Counted from the first letter of the stretch, positions 1 to 8,377 are shown. The stretch is 45,534 bases of DNA from JBEKIK01 sp050013075 (GCA_050013075.1 JBEKFZ010000029.1:1-45534), one strand, 5' to 3'. The notes: generated from the sequence alone by a model not told the origin. Numbers and translations: made by a program.

Positions 1-72
<72 letters not shown>

Positions 73-110
73 CCTTTCGGTTTTCTACGAAAACACAAGC
101 CAATCCAATT

Positions 111-147
111 AACGCCCAAGGCCGGGAAATCGGCCGTTGGGCGTTTT
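111..147 (+). terminator. Rho-independent-type terminator after tRNA-Asn
   Basis: Arms AACGCCCAA (111-119) and TTGGGCGTT (137-145) enclose an inner stem GGCCG (120-124) / CGGCC (131-135) with a 6-base loop. A short T run follows. The stem is long and GC-rich and lies 39 bases after the tRNA. Confidence 0.75.
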
Positions 148-191
148 GCGTTTCTCGTCCCCTCTCCCACCAGGAAATGTTATTCCTCAGT

Positions 192-224
192 CCCCTCTCC
201 CGCCGGGAGAGGGTTAGGGTGAGG
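192..224 (+). repeat. CCTCTCCC-type intergenic hairpin, copy 1
   Basis: CCTCTCCCG and CGGGAGAGG form a hairpin followed by GGTTAGGGTGAGGG. The same type occurs at 4495-4533 (opposite orientation), 8821-8863 and 23361-23398. Confidence 0.7.
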
Positions 225-243
225 GTCAGGCTGAGGGCCAGAT

Positions 244-395
244 TTTTCTGAATTTCGGAACACTAATCAACACTAATCCTTACCGATTTGATGATATCAA
301 TGAAAATAAGCGAGAATTAGTGTTCCTGCAACGACTTATGAGTGTTGCAATATTGTCCTACTGACAGTTTTTCACCGATTTGGCCTCCTCGCCAA
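244..395. repeat. AACACTAATC / GATTAGTGTTC dispersed repeat, copy 1
   Basis: GGAACACTAATC is followed about 60 bases later by AGCGAGAATTAGTGTTC and then by a TTTTTCACCGATTT segment. The same three blocks occur in the same order at 8378-8500 with similar spacing. The outer blocks are complementary to each other, so the element can fold. Confidence 0.55.
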
Positions 396-733
396 AACTC
401 TCTATTTCGATAGAGACAACCCAGGGTCCGAAAGCAACCATGAAGGTTGCTCCCGAATCCTGGAATTTTGGAATAAAACTCTCTGAATCTCTGGTTAATA
501 ACCCTCTAAAAGTTAACAGGGTGGTTGGTAGCGAACCTCAAAAGCACCCCACATTACAGTAGGTTGATTTTAAGTAGGTCACGATTCGGGTAAAATGTGC
601 CAATTAAAGCCGTTTGCAGGGATCCTGATTCTTGGAAAAGCCGGAACGCTAAACAGTTCGGTCACAGATTCATGCCTTCGTAGTCGTGGAGCTAGGAAGT
701 TGAGGGAACGGAAACAAAATCGGTCATTCAGAC

Positions 734-850
734 ATGCGGGGGGACAAGGGTATTGCTCTTATCCACCGCATTGTCAATGATATGGGTTTCGTATGGAACG
801 CCTTTCATCTTGAAGTAGGTGATGCCGTGAATCAACAAATCAGCATGTGA
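734..850 (+). pseudogene. Probable remnant of a DUF4365-type gene (N-terminal piece)
   Basis: A 38-residue frame begins at ATG 734 and stops at TGA 848. It contains GIALIHRIVNDMGFVW, which resembles the N-terminal helix and following strand of DUF4365-type nuclease-like proteins, whose usual pattern is G..ALI..IV..MGFVW...... followed by GIDG and an acidic motif. Here the match stops at EVG, and the expected GID..IE motif is replaced by unrelated residues and a stop. A deletion just before the DGQHR gene would explain this. The family assignment is from memory of the pattern and rests on about 25 residues. Confidence 0.35.
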
Positions 851-869
851 AGAAGGGAGATGTCCCAAT

Positions 870-2261
870 ATGACAGCAACACGATCGGCGGCCTCGACAG
901 GGGGTTCATTTCAGGCAATCTCTGTGATCGTGCCGGCTAACCCATTCATCAAGGGTGAACTGCATGACCGGAAAAACTGCCTTGCGGCTCTAGATGTGGT
1001 CAAGTTGATGGAGTGGTGGCCGGGCACTCCTCACGTCCCGCACAGAAATGCTAAGAAGGTTCGTGCTATCCAGAGGTCGCTCGACTGGAAACGGGTTGCG
1101 CAAATTGCGGCATATCTTTTGCAGCAGGAAATCGTTGATGCTCCGGACTCTCTGTCCAACTGCTTTAAGGAGATCTATGAAACTAGCGCGGATGAACCGG
1201 GGAGACAGTGGCCACCAAAAGTCCCGCGAGTAGTGAAGTACCAACGTAGCGAGTTTCCGACTTTTTCCAACGTTCTGCTGCACGTGAACGGTGCAAGGCT
1301 TGAGAATACGGAAGAAGAGGTAGCTAAGCTATGTTTCAACGAACAAGACGCGGATCTTAACTTCTCTGTCATTGACGGCCAACACCGCATCAATGGCGCC
1401 TATTTCGCGATCAAACTTCTAAGAGAGACAGAGCCGAGAGCAAAGTGGGAAATCCCTGCCGAGATCTTTATTGATCTGGACAATCCTGGAACACCACCGC
1501 GGCATCAGGCGCAGATCTTTATCGATGTTAATTTCTACCAAAAAAAGGTTGACCGCTCCCTTGTGGCAGACCTCTTCCCAACCGCTCGGAGCCGCGCGCC
1601 ACTTGACGACAAGGAAAGGGCGCAAGACTTGGGGCGTCGGCTTATGCTCGACATCGGTCCTCTAGTCGGGATGGTGCAGATCCCAGGTATCAAGTATGGC
1701 GTTAAAGACGTTGTGACGCTCTCAACGCTCAACGGCGCAATTGAAGATGTGCTAGGCGATCTTTGTGCAGGAGGAATTGACAATCTAGAGGCCCAGGCAG
1801 AATTCCTCGCACAGTGCCTGGACGCCTGGCTCGAAGCAACGGGGCGAAAGGAGGATGTTGCTGAGTCAGAATCGCTTGATCCCGAGAATGTGGCTTACCA
1901 GGGTAGAGCAATCGTCTCATTCCTGACGTTGATGCCCGCCTGCATCTTGCAGTTGAAGCGGAAGAAGATAAAACTCCTGTCCGACAAAGCAGCGGAAGAG
2001 ATAATCACCTGGCTTCGCGGAGTAATGACGCGAGCAAAACTGGTGAAGAATGGCAAGTTTCTCGCTAAGGGAGAGTTCAGGAGCAAGGACTTCCTGGGCA
2101 GCGGTGGTCTCGCGCGGTTTCGCGACAGTCTGTGGGCGGCAGTGGGACGGGATGAGCCATTGCCACCTCGAATCATCAATGAGGATGAGGAATTGTCGCG
2201 CTTGGCGAATGATTGCCGAGCAAAAGTAAGAAAAGAGCTGGGGGGCAGCGATGAAGATTGA
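870..2261 (+). CDS. DGQHR-domain protein (DndB-like family)
   Basis: This 463-residue protein carries the diagnostic DGQHR motif at residues 169-173, in FSVIDGQHRINGAYFA. About 40 residues later comes AQIFIDVNFYQKKVDRSL, the second conserved block of the family, in which an F..IN segment is followed by K/R-V residues. DGQHR proteins include DndB, the regulator of DNA phosphorothioation, and related proteins in DNA-modification loci; many act as DNA-binding or regulatory parts of defence systems. No signal peptide or membrane helix is visible. A GGGAG sequence lies about 10 bases before ATG 870. The stop overlaps the start of the next gene by 11 bases, so the two are probably co-translated. 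No dndA/C/D/E genes are nearby, so this is not a classical Dnd operon. The family call is firm; the cellular role is inferred. Confidence 0.85.
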   Translation: MTATRSAASTGGSFQAISVIVPANPFIKGELHDRKNCLAALDVVKLMEWWPGTPHVPHRNAKKVRAIQRSLDWKRVAQIAAYLLQQEIVDAPDSLSNCFKEIYETSADEPGRQWPPKVPRVVKYQRSEFPTFSNVLLHVNGARLENTEEEVAKLCFNEQDADLNFSVIDGQHRINGAYFAIKLLRETEPRAKWEIPAEIFIDLDNPGTPPRHQAQIFIDVNFYQKKVDRSLVADLFPTARSRAPLDDKERAQDLGRRLMLDIGPLVGMVQIPGIKYGVKDVVTLSTLNGAIEDVLGDLCAGGIDNLEAQAEFLAQCLDAWLEATGRKEDVAESESLDPENVAYQGRAIVSFLTLMPACILQLKRKKIKLLSDKAAEEIITWLRGVMTRAKLVKNGKFLAKGEFRSKDFLGSGGLARFRDSLWAAVGRDEPLPPRIINEDEELSRLANDCRAKVRKELGGSDED

Positions 2262-3108
2262 TGTATCCACCCGGACTCATGTCGAGATAGTCTTCCAGCC
2301 CCTAAATAAAACGGCCGCAGCGCACGCGTTTCCGAAAAGCGGGGCGTTATCTCTTGAACTGAGCAGGCTGGTCCCGGCGAAGAATGCGAGTTCGCCAACC
2401 GTGAATGTGGACCCCCGTGTATCGACATTCTTCGCTACGGCTTCAGTTGACATGTGGTTACGCGCTGTACACAGTTTCTTGGTCTCGGCGTCACTCACTA
2501 GCACCAGCCATATATGGGCCTCCGTGGCCGGTTACTACTCCAGTCACTACTCGGTGCGAGCGCTGGCTCACCTGCTGGGCTATTTTCAGCTACACACACA
2601 GAAGAAGATCGTCAAGCTACGTTTTGAAAGCGGCCGGTACCTATGCGATTATACCAAAAAGACGGGCGGCGACCGCGAACATACCGCCTACTGGAGACTC
2701 GTCAAGCGGGCCCCACTATTTGCCTCAGATCAATGGTTCACGGAGAATACTCCCGGCGGGAATGTGCCATCAGACGTAGCTCACAGGGATAGAGCAAACT
2801 ACGTTGATCATCTTGGCGGATTTTCGACGTTCAAGCCTCTCAATGCAACGGAATTGAAGGATCGGATCAATCGTATATCAGGGATCGAATTTATGGCTCC
2901 ACCTATCCCGGATGCTGCTAAATACCCAGATGTTGAGTCCGTACAAATCGTCGCATATCATCGGTTGGTCCGATATCGAGACTTGGTCGATAATATACTG
3001 GGAGGCGATAACCGTTTCTGGTCCGTTTACCGCAAGCCCGCTTGGGCTCAAGATTATATGGATTACCAACTGACGGAACAGGCGAGTCTAAGGAGCCAAT
3101 TCACTTGA
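2251..3108 (+). CDS. Unknown protein of DGQHR-methyltransferase cassette; HEPN-like helix
   Basis: I do not recognise this 285-residue protein as a named family. It is soluble, without signal peptide or membrane segment. Residues around 84-110 (SHIWASVAGYYSSHYSVRAL) resemble the helix of HEPN-type domains, where a tyrosine pair is followed by an alanine/arginine-rich helix, but the usual R-x4-6-H catalytic motif is not obvious; only R-x3-H is present. The gene starts at ATG 2251, inside the end of the DGQHR gene, with a G-rich Shine-Dalgarno (GGGGGG) just upstream. Its TGA stop overlaps the proposed TTG start of the methyltransferase gene as TTGA. This tight packing suggests that the three proteins are made in fixed amounts and act together. 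Confidence 0.8.
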   Translation: MKIDVSTRTHVEIVFQPLNKTAAAHAFPKSGALSLELSRLVPAKNASSPTVNVDPRVSTFFATASVDMWLRAVHSFLVSASLTSTSHIWASVAGYYSSHYSVRALAHLLGYFQLHTQKKIVKLRFESGRYLCDYTKKTGGDREHTAYWRLVKRAPLFASDQWFTENTPGGNVPSDVAHRDRANYVDHLGGFSTFKPLNATELKDRINRISGIEFMAPPIPDAAKYPDVESVQIVAYHRLVRYRDLVDNILGGDNRFWSVYRKPAWAQDYMDYQLTEQASLRSQFT

Positions 3109-4370
3109 AGTACATGGGATCAAAACGCGTAATGTTGCGAAACGGCCTGGGCGACTTGCTTAGGTCGGAATCATCTACTGCAGATCGCGTGGTGGATCTC
3201 TTCTGTGGCGCAGCGTACGTCGCGTGGTTTGTTGCGACTGAACTAGATAAGACGGTTGTTGCCTTCGACTTGCAGCAGTATGCCGCAACATTGGCCGGGG
3301 CGGTTGTTCGACGGACAAGACCGCTTAACCCTGAGAGTGTCGTTGCTGACTGGATCGTTCCAGCCAAAGAAGCATGCTGTCGGATGATTGGGTGGAAAGA
3401 AGCGAATGCGCTGGACGTAAAAGCACCGAACACCGCAACTTGGCGCAAGCGGTCGCAGGAGTTGTGCGATTCCGACATCGAAGCAGAAGACTCCTTAATC
3501 TGGCGCAACTATGGTGGCCATTACTTCAGCCCAACTCAAGCGCTTGCGTTTGACGCTATGTTGAAGGCATTGCCGAACAGGAAGGAATTGAGAGATATCT
3601 GCTTAGCGGCAACCATCATTGCTGCCAGTTTGTGCGCCGCGTCTCCTGGTCATACGGCGCAGCCTTTCAAAGCAACACGAACAGCAGGGCGGTACCTTCG
3701 TGAAGCATGGAAGCGCGATCCATTCTCGTATGCTAGGAAAGCGGTCGAGGAATTGTGCCCATTACATGCAACAAAGCCCGGTCAAGCACGCGTAGCCGAC
3801 GCTAACGAAGCTGCGAGGACCCTTTCTACCGGCGATTTGGTCTTCCTTGACCCGCCATACTCCGGAGTACATTACAGCCGCTTCTACCATGTACTCGAGA
3901 CTATTGCCCGAGGCCATTGCGGGAAGGTGGACGGCGTTGGGAGATATCCGCCAGCACAAGAGCGTCCCAACTCGGCGTACAGCCGGAAGGACAAATCACG
4001 CGACGCGATGAATGACCTCTTGAAGACGTTGGCAGATCGAAGGTGCAGGGTGGTGCTTACGTTCCCTAAGCACACGTGCAGTAATGGCCTCTCTGGTGAT
4101 GCAATTGAGGAAATGGCGAAGAATTACTTCGAAGTTGCACGGAAATCCGTGAAGACGCGGTTCAGCACATTGGGAGGAAACACCGCCAACAGAGCCGCAC
4201 GCAAGACATCAGACGAGCTTATGTTGGCACTCAGGCCACGGTCACGAGGACGACGCCAAAGTAGACCAACTTGTTCGGGAACAGCGAAACCTCGGTTCCC
4301 GATGGCTGCATGTGTCACGGACCTTGCCCATTCACGCCGACGGAGGACTATACGGTGTCATACGGACTGA
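3105..4370 (+). CDS. D12-class (Dam-like) DNA N6-adenine methyltransferase
   Basis: This enzyme transfers a methyl group from SAM to adenine in DNA. The start chosen is TTG 3105: AGGAG lies at 3091-3095, nine bases upstream, and the TTG overlaps the stop of the previous gene (TTGA). The product then begins with KYMGSKR, the expected N-terminal motif of D12 enzymes. The SAM-binding motif I is VVDLFCGAAYVAW (residues 29-41, a variant of F.G.G). The aromatic/Gly segment YGGHYFSPTQA lies at 136-146, PGHTAQPF at 181-188, and the catalytic DPPY at 249-252. FSTLGG and ELMLALRP close the conserved part. About 40 Arg-rich residues follow that have no place in the family and may come from a terminal frameshift. 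No restriction endonuclease is recognisable, so this is either an orphan enzyme or part of the DGQHR cassette. Confidence 0.88.
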   Translation: MKYMGSKRVMLRNGLGDLLRSESSTADRVVDLFCGAAYVAWFVATELDKTVVAFDLQQYAATLAGAVVRRTRPLNPESVVADWIVPAKEACCRMIGWKEANALDVKAPNTATWRKRSQELCDSDIEAEDSLIWRNYGGHYFSPTQALAFDAMLKALPNRKELRDICLAATIIAASLCAASPGHTAQPFKATRTAGRYLREAWKRDPFSYARKAVEELCPLHATKPGQARVADANEAARTLSTGDLVFLDPPYSGVHYSRFYHVLETIARGHCGKVDGVGRYPPAQERPNSAYSRKDKSRDAMNDLLKTLADRRCRVVLTFPKHTCSNGLSGDAIEEMAKNYFEVARKSVKTRFSTLGGNTANRAARKTSDELMLALRPRSRGRRQSRPTCSGTAKPRFPMAACVTDLAHSRRRRTIRCHTD

Positions 4371-4494
4371 TTCACCAGTACTTGCTCCAATATCGTAGTG
4401 CGGCGATCCGGCTGTCTTCGTCACTTCGCCTTCGCACCGGGTAGGTTAACAGATAGAGGCTGTTAACCATTCTGTCACTGCCAGACGGCGCTCC

Positions 4495-4533
4495 GCCCTC
4501 ACCCCCTGCCCCTCTCCCAAAGGTAGAGGGGGA
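4495..4533 (-). repeat. CCTCTCCC-type intergenic hairpin, copy 2
   Basis: GCCCTCACCCC followed by CCTCTCCC, AAAGG and TAGAGGGGG is the same element as at 192-224, in reverse orientation. Confidence 0.65.
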
Positions 4534-4585
4534 GTTGAGCGAAGCAAAGCTGTGGCAATTAGAAAATGATTTTTCCCAACATACC

Positions 4586-4634
4586 AATCCCTAATCCCCA
4601 ATCTCTAATCCCTAATCCCCAATCTCTATTCCCA
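4586..4634. repeat. Heptad array, unit AATCCCT / AATCCCC / AATCTCT
   Basis: Seven consecutive 7-base units run without a phase break. The first six form two exact copies of a 21-base block (AATCCCT, AATCCCC, AATCTCT); the seventh is ATTCCCA. Confidence 0.9.
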
Positions 4635-4650
4635 ATGGCTAGTTTATCTG

Positions 4651-6006
4651 TCATGGGCTGGTTGGGTTTCCTGGCGGGGGATTGGAAGGGGCCGTGGATT
4701 TAGCGGCGGGTTCGGCGGATGGTTTATATGGGACGGCGTCTTCCAGGCCGGCGCCGGTTGTGTTGGCGGTTGTCAGCAGCGGGCCGGTAAAGCCTTCCAT
4801 CTTGATATTGCGCAGGGTGGCACTATTGATGTTGACGAGCGTCATTCCCTTGCGGCACGTGCCGGTGAGGTTCTCGATTGTAAGTCCATTGAGCGGCTTA
4901 AGCGGAGAAATGCCCTTAGCTTCGACCAGCGTGCCGCAGTTGTCTATCTTGATGTCGGCGAAGGAGAAGTTTTTTGCCGAGGGTATTCCTTCCTCGCCAG
5001 GGACGGGTTCGGGGTCCTGGATACCGGTGCTTGTAAGATTGATGCGAATGAAGCCGCCTTTGGCGTTTTGCACCTGCAAATCTTTAAAGGATAGATCGTC
5101 GATAAAGGCCCCGCGTCCCTCGCGGCTTTTGATGTGGATGGCGAACTTGGCCGAATGAACCAATTTGCAGTGCTCGACGCGCACGTCGCGGATGCCGCCG
5201 GAGCTTTCGCTGCCGATGCCGATGCAGGCATACATGGTTCCGCTTAGCGTGCAATGGGAAATCAAAATATCTTCGGTAGGTTTGGCTTCGCGAAAACCTT
5301 CCATTCCCCGGCCCGACTTGACGGCAATGCAGTCGTCGCCCGATTCGATGTCGCAGTATTCGATGCGGACGTGTTTGCAGGAGTCGATATCGATGCCGTC
5401 GCCGTTGGTTTCGGTGGTGCGAATAGTGAGGTTCTTGGCTATGAGGTTTTCGCAGCAGGTGGGATGGATTGCCCACATGTGCCGCTGTTTAAGAGAAAAA
5501 TCTTCGAGACGGACGTCGGTGCAATTGATCGGCTCGACTACGCAGGGCCGACGGGGCATTTCGCGTCCGCCCAAGGCCGGATTGGCGGCGATCAGGCCGG
5601 GTCCGACGACGGCGATGTTCTTTGCGTCCTGGGCGGAGACCAGCGCGCGATGCGCATCGACCCAGCGTCCCTCCCAGCGAGCCTTGACAATGGGATAATC
5701 GTCAAGGTCGGGGCTGCCCGTCAGATTTGCGTCCTTTTGGAGCCTAAGAGTGGTGTTTGACTTCAGGGCTATGCTGCCGATTAGGTAATTGCCCGGTGGG
5801 ACCGTGACTTCGCCTCCGCCAGCGGCCGCACAGGCGTCCAGGGCTTTTTGAAAGGCGGCGGTATCCTTGGTTGTGCCGTCGCCCAGGGCGCCGAAATTGC
5901 GGACATTCAACGGGGCTTTGGCTGGGGTGGCTTGGGTGTATCCCACGCTTTCCAGCAGAGCGAGACAGAGAATTGGGACCAGACAAAAAAGCCGGGCGCG
6001 ATTCAT
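4651..6006 (-). CDS. Secreted GH28-like (polygalacturonase-type) beta-helix protein
   Basis: This 451-residue protein has an N-terminal signal peptide (residues 1-25) and the NFGALGDGTTKDTAAFQKAL opening of pectate-lyase-fold proteins (37-56). GH28 signatures follow: NGDGIDID (201-208, the NTDG motif) and SGDDCIAVKSG (222-232, the DD motif). At the GHG position the sequence is CIGIGSE (261-267), so the usual histidine is not seen. At the RIK position it is HIKSREGRG (291-299). GH28 enzymes hydrolyse galacturonans and related pectic chains outside the cytoplasm. Three aspartates are kept, but the missing His makes the exact activity uncertain. GGAGG lies eight bases before the ATG. The C-terminal tail is Pro/Ala/Ser-rich. 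Neighbouring genes do not suggest a pectin operon. Confidence 0.85.
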   Translation of the reverse strand: MNRARLFCLVPILCLALLESVGYTQATPAKAPLNVRNFGALGDGTTKDTAAFQKALDACAAAGGGEVTVPPGNYLIGSIALKSNTTLRLQKDANLTGSPDLDDYPIVKARWEGRWVDAHRALVSAQDAKNIAVVGPGLIAANPALGGREMPRRPCVVEPINCTDVRLEDFSLKQRHMWAIHPTCCENLIAKNLTIRTTETNGDGIDIDSCKHVRIEYCDIESGDDCIAVKSGRGMEGFREAKPTEDILISHCTLSGTMYACIGIGSESSGGIRDVRVEHCKLVHSAKFAIHIKSREGRGAFIDDLSFKDLQVQNAKGGFIRINLTSTGIQDPEPVPGEEGIPSAKNFSFADIKIDNCGTLVEAKGISPLKPLNGLTIENLTGTCRKGMTLVNINSATLRNIKMEGFTGPLLTTANTTGAGLEDAVPYKPSAEPAAKSTAPSNPPPGNPTSP

Positions 6007-6444
6007 GGGGACCTCCGATTGGCTAATGTAAAGTATTGGTTGTTTTTATAAGGGATTTCTGACTATTTCGGCAATAGCCAGGGTTTGTACAAAAAAGAAT
6101 TTATCTTGGCAGATGGCCAGAAAGTTGGCTTTAGATATGGAGTTACGGCGGGTATAATAAGGGAAATAAAGGGTTTTAAAAGAACATGCTTGTGGATTTT
6201 ATTATTGGGAAATTTTTTATAAGTTGCAATGGTGTAGAAGGTTGCGTTGAAATGGCGAGAAATGAAAATTGTGCCAAAACGAGAATTAGAGTTACGCCGA
6301 TGGCAAGAGGTGATTTGTCGGTGCAAGTGGTTATGACTGAAGAAGTTATTTTACCGTGAAAAAACTCGGATAGATATAAGTGGGATTTACACGATGGCAA
6401 TTGCAGTGATGTCATGGTGCAATTGCAGTGATGGAAAGGGGCTG

Positions 6445-6500
6445 GGGGATAGGGGTTAGAGATTTGAGATTAGAGGCTGGGGGCTGGGGATTGGGGATTG
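6445..6500. repeat. Heptad array, unit GGGGATA / GAGATTA / GGGATTG
   Basis: Eight 7-base units run in one phase: GGGGATA, GGGGTTA, GAGATTT, GAGATTA, GAGGCTG, GGGGCTG, GGGATTG and GGGATTG. Units drift but the period stays at 7. Confidence 0.85.
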
Positions 6501-6556
6501 GTTTTGTCTCGATTGACTAGATAATGTCTGGTAATTTCCGGCTTCCGCTTTTGTTA

Positions 6557-6591
6557 TTCATCCTTCATCATTCCGCCTTCATACTTCTTTT
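6557..6591. repeat. Heptad array, unit TTCATCC
   Basis: Five 7-base units occur: TTCATCC, TTCATCA, TTCCGCC, TTCATAC and TTCTTTT. The unit is the one that follows hairpin B in the composite elements at 22313, 23218, 33400 and 38959. Confidence 0.75.
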
Positions 6592-6593
6592 AT

Positions 6594-6645
6594 AAATCTC
6601 TGGTTAACAAGCCCAGAAAAGTTAACAAACTGGTTGTTTCAAGAT
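6594..6645. repeat. GGTTAA-rich segment repeating 484-530
   Basis: AATCTCTGGTTAA, then AAAAGTTAACA and TGGTTG occur here and at about 484-530 in the same order and spacing. The two copies bracket the methyltransferase cassette and the GH28-like gene in direct orientation. Confidence 0.6.
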
Positions 6646-6836
6646 CCAACTTCGATATTAATGTATTGAATATAGTGGATTAACACTTATGGTGGAGTTT
6701 GGTAGAATACAACATGGAAGATATATCAACGCCGGATTGCCCATGTAACATTTTGATAATGAGATAAATATACACATGCTTGCATGAGCATGGTACTCGT
6801 GCGAGGAAGCACAGTTTCGGAGAAATAGTAAGCGTT

Positions 6837-7100
6837 ATGTCTGTTGATTACTTTACATCCGATGAATTTCATAAAGCAATGATCATCCAGATTGTGGGCA
6901 TTTTGATACAGTTGTTACTATTATCAATCTTGATTCCATTTTTCCTATGGTTGCGAAAACGATATCGCATATCGATGAAACTTGTTACCGGTAGCGGGAT
7001 CGGTTTTGGAGGCTTCTTGAAAGACGCTCCGCATGCAAGACCGGTCCATTCTTGTTCCTTTTCCAGACGGGATGCCTCGACTATCGGAATACCGATGTAG
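6837..7100 (+). CDS. Small membrane-helix frame overlapping the cyclase-like gene
   Basis: The frame from ATG 6837 opens with a plausible N-terminus and one strong membrane helix (residues about 14-36, rich in I, L and V), followed by the basic stop-transfer segment RKRYR. Beyond about 6970 the frame is antisense to well-conserved parts of the cyclase-like gene and reads like a shadow. It may be the 5' fragment of a membrane-protein gene cut by a rearrangement, or a false frame. The helix is the only reason for listing it. Confidence 0.25.
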   Translation: MSVDYFTSDEFHKAMIIQIVGILIQLLLLSILIPFFLWLRKRYRISMKLVTGSGIGFGGFLKDAPHARPVHSCSFSRRDASTIGIPM

Positions 7101-7906
7101 GTGTTGGACGGCTTATGCATTATTGCCTGCCCAATCGAAACTGCTCCGCGAAGCGGCATCTGCAAACGCAGAGCTTCGCAGAAGACGCATGCCAGCCTTT
7201 CCATGAAGAGGATCACAAGGTTGGGTTCTAACGGCACCCACATGAGGAGCGTATCACTGAAATACGCATAGTTCAATGGCAGGTAGGCGAGTGAGGGGAC
7301 AAAGAGGCCATCGCCGATAGGTGTGACCATTCGTCGCCAGGGTGGGTCGTCTACGTTTGGTTTGAAAGCTAGCGACAGCAACTCACCATAGAGACGATAC
7401 ATTTGTGTAAGCCCGACGCTTTCTAGTCGCTTCGAAAAGCCAAGGACATCAATGACCGCTATGAGGTAGTTAGCGGGGACCGGACCATCTGGATCTTGCA
7501 GTTCTTCCGGGACTTTCCTGGCGACAAGGACACTGTGGTAACCAGGTAGATTCTCCGCCCCATCATAATCAGGAGGAGCGTCGATATATTCCCCGTGCGT
7601 GTCCACGAGGGCTATAGAAACGCAGTAGATGTCTTCCGGCGGCTCGGAATCATGAGAGACTTTCTCAAACCCATTCGGGGGCCAGTCATCGTTCTTCTTT
7701 CTGTCAAGAAGTCGTTTATCTATGAGGAGTTTCACCTTGTAAACGGCATCTGTACCGCACCCTTTCCAACATTCACGACAACGGCCAACATATTCTTGCG
7801 TGGTAATTCCATGTAGACCCGGTGCACCGTCATCAAGATTGGATCGGATAGTGCGAATGAACTGGTCTTCGTCGACCGCGTCAAAAATATCTGCGTATTC
7901 TGACAT
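6869..7906 (-). CDS. Class III nucleotide-cyclase-like domain protein
   Basis: The start chosen is ATG 7906, because GGGAGGG lies a few bases upstream; an ATG 30 bases earlier lacks such a site. The N-terminal half has a Cys cluster (CRECWKGC) and is unrecognised. The C-terminal half follows the class III adenylate/guanylate cyclase order. Residue numbers here count from the ATG at 7936: AVIDVLGFSKR (160-170) with metal-type Asp163, YFSDTLLMW with Asp228, PLRGAVSIGQ (261-270), then GIPIVEASRLE followed by W.GLACG. Both metal-binding Asp positions are kept. The last 35 residues look non-conserved and may be frame noise after a junction. Class III-type cyclases make cAMP, cGMP or, in Pycsar defence, cCMP/cUMP. 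The fold assignment is moderately sure; the product nucleotide cannot be read from sequence. Confidence 0.65.
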   Translation of the reverse strand: MSEYADIFDAVDEDQFIRTIRSNLDDGAPGLHGITTQEYVGRCRECWKGCGTDAVYKVKLLIDKRLLDRKKNDDWPPNGFEKVSHDSEPPEDIYCVSIALVDTHGEYIDAPPDYDGAENLPGYHSVLVARKVPEELQDPDGPVPANYLIAVIDVLGFSKRLESVGLTQMYRLYGELLSLAFKPNVDDPPWRRMVTPIGDGLFVPSLAYLPLNYAYFSDTLLMWVPLEPNLVILFMERLACVFCEALRLQMPLRGAVSIGQAIMHKPSNTYIGIPIVEASRLEKEQEWTGLACGASFKKPPKPIPLPVTSFIDMRYRFRNHRKNGIKIDNSNNCIKMPTIWMIIAL

Positions 7907-8377
7907 GAAGCCCTCCCCCATTGGGTGTTTCAGCATAACAGGTATTCGACTGCCGAATTTTCGCGGCCGAGTACGGCGTTGTCAATACCTGATTAGTCAT
8001 ACTGTGAAACTAGTTGCGACGAATTACTAGTTTCGAAGCCATACTACGCCGCACCGGGGCCACGCTATGCCGCAATCTTTCCACCGGATACTATAGCTCG
8101 CTTGATGGTTAAACTCAGCGAATCAGAAAATGTTCATTTTTCAATAGTCATTCCATTGCTCCATGTTGAGGCCTGAATTTCCAGCCCCAATCATCCTGTT
8201 TTCCCAATTCAGAAATCACTTTTTAAAAATCCCATTCCGGGGGTCAGTTTGTGGATTAGAATGGGTTGCAGTAACCGGATGATGGGACAGAAGGGGATGG
8301 TGCCCGAGAAAACAGAGTACGGGGTACGGTACTACGGAAGTACGAGTGCGAAATTCGGGGTACGGAAGTACTTTTTA

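Larger units (their letters stand above)
73..733. other. Gene-poor stretch with repeats after tRNA-Asn
   Basis: No convincing gene is seen. Short open frames such as 380-562 and 595-780 have no family resemblance and overlap repeats. The stretch holds the tRNA terminator, a CCTCTCCC/GGGAGAGG hairpin (192-224), an AACACTAATC / GATTAGTGTT-type repeat (about 244-395) and a GGTTAA-rich segment (about 484-530) that recurs near 6595. Confidence 0.6.
4371..4650. other. Intergenic repeats between methyltransferase and GH28-like gene
   Basis: No gene is seen. The stretch holds GGTTAACAG / CTGTTAACC inverted arms (about 4445-4468), a CCTCTCCC-type hairpin (4495-4533) and a heptad array (4586-4634). 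It lies between the 3' ends of two convergent genes. Confidence 0.6.
6007..6836. other. AT-rich, gene-poor stretch with heptad arrays
   Basis: No supported gene is seen. The part 6050-6400 is AT-rich and holds only short frames without family resemblance (for example 6063-6326). The stretch also holds two heptad arrays (6445-6500 and 6557-6591), a GGTTAA-rich segment repeating 484-530 (about 6594-6645), and the upstream region of the small frame at 6837. Confidence 0.5.

Noticed and set aside
380..562. Short plus-strand frame after the tRNA
   Set aside because: It spans the GGTTAA-rich repeat and has no recognisable feature or ribosome site.
6063..6326. Minus-strand frame in AT-rich DNA
   Set aside because: No ribosome site, no family resemblance, and it overlaps another frame; AT-rich DNA gives such frames by chance.
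8315..8371. GTACGG-type repeats as another heptad array
   Set aside because: Spacing between like units is not a multiple of seven throughout, so it was not counted.
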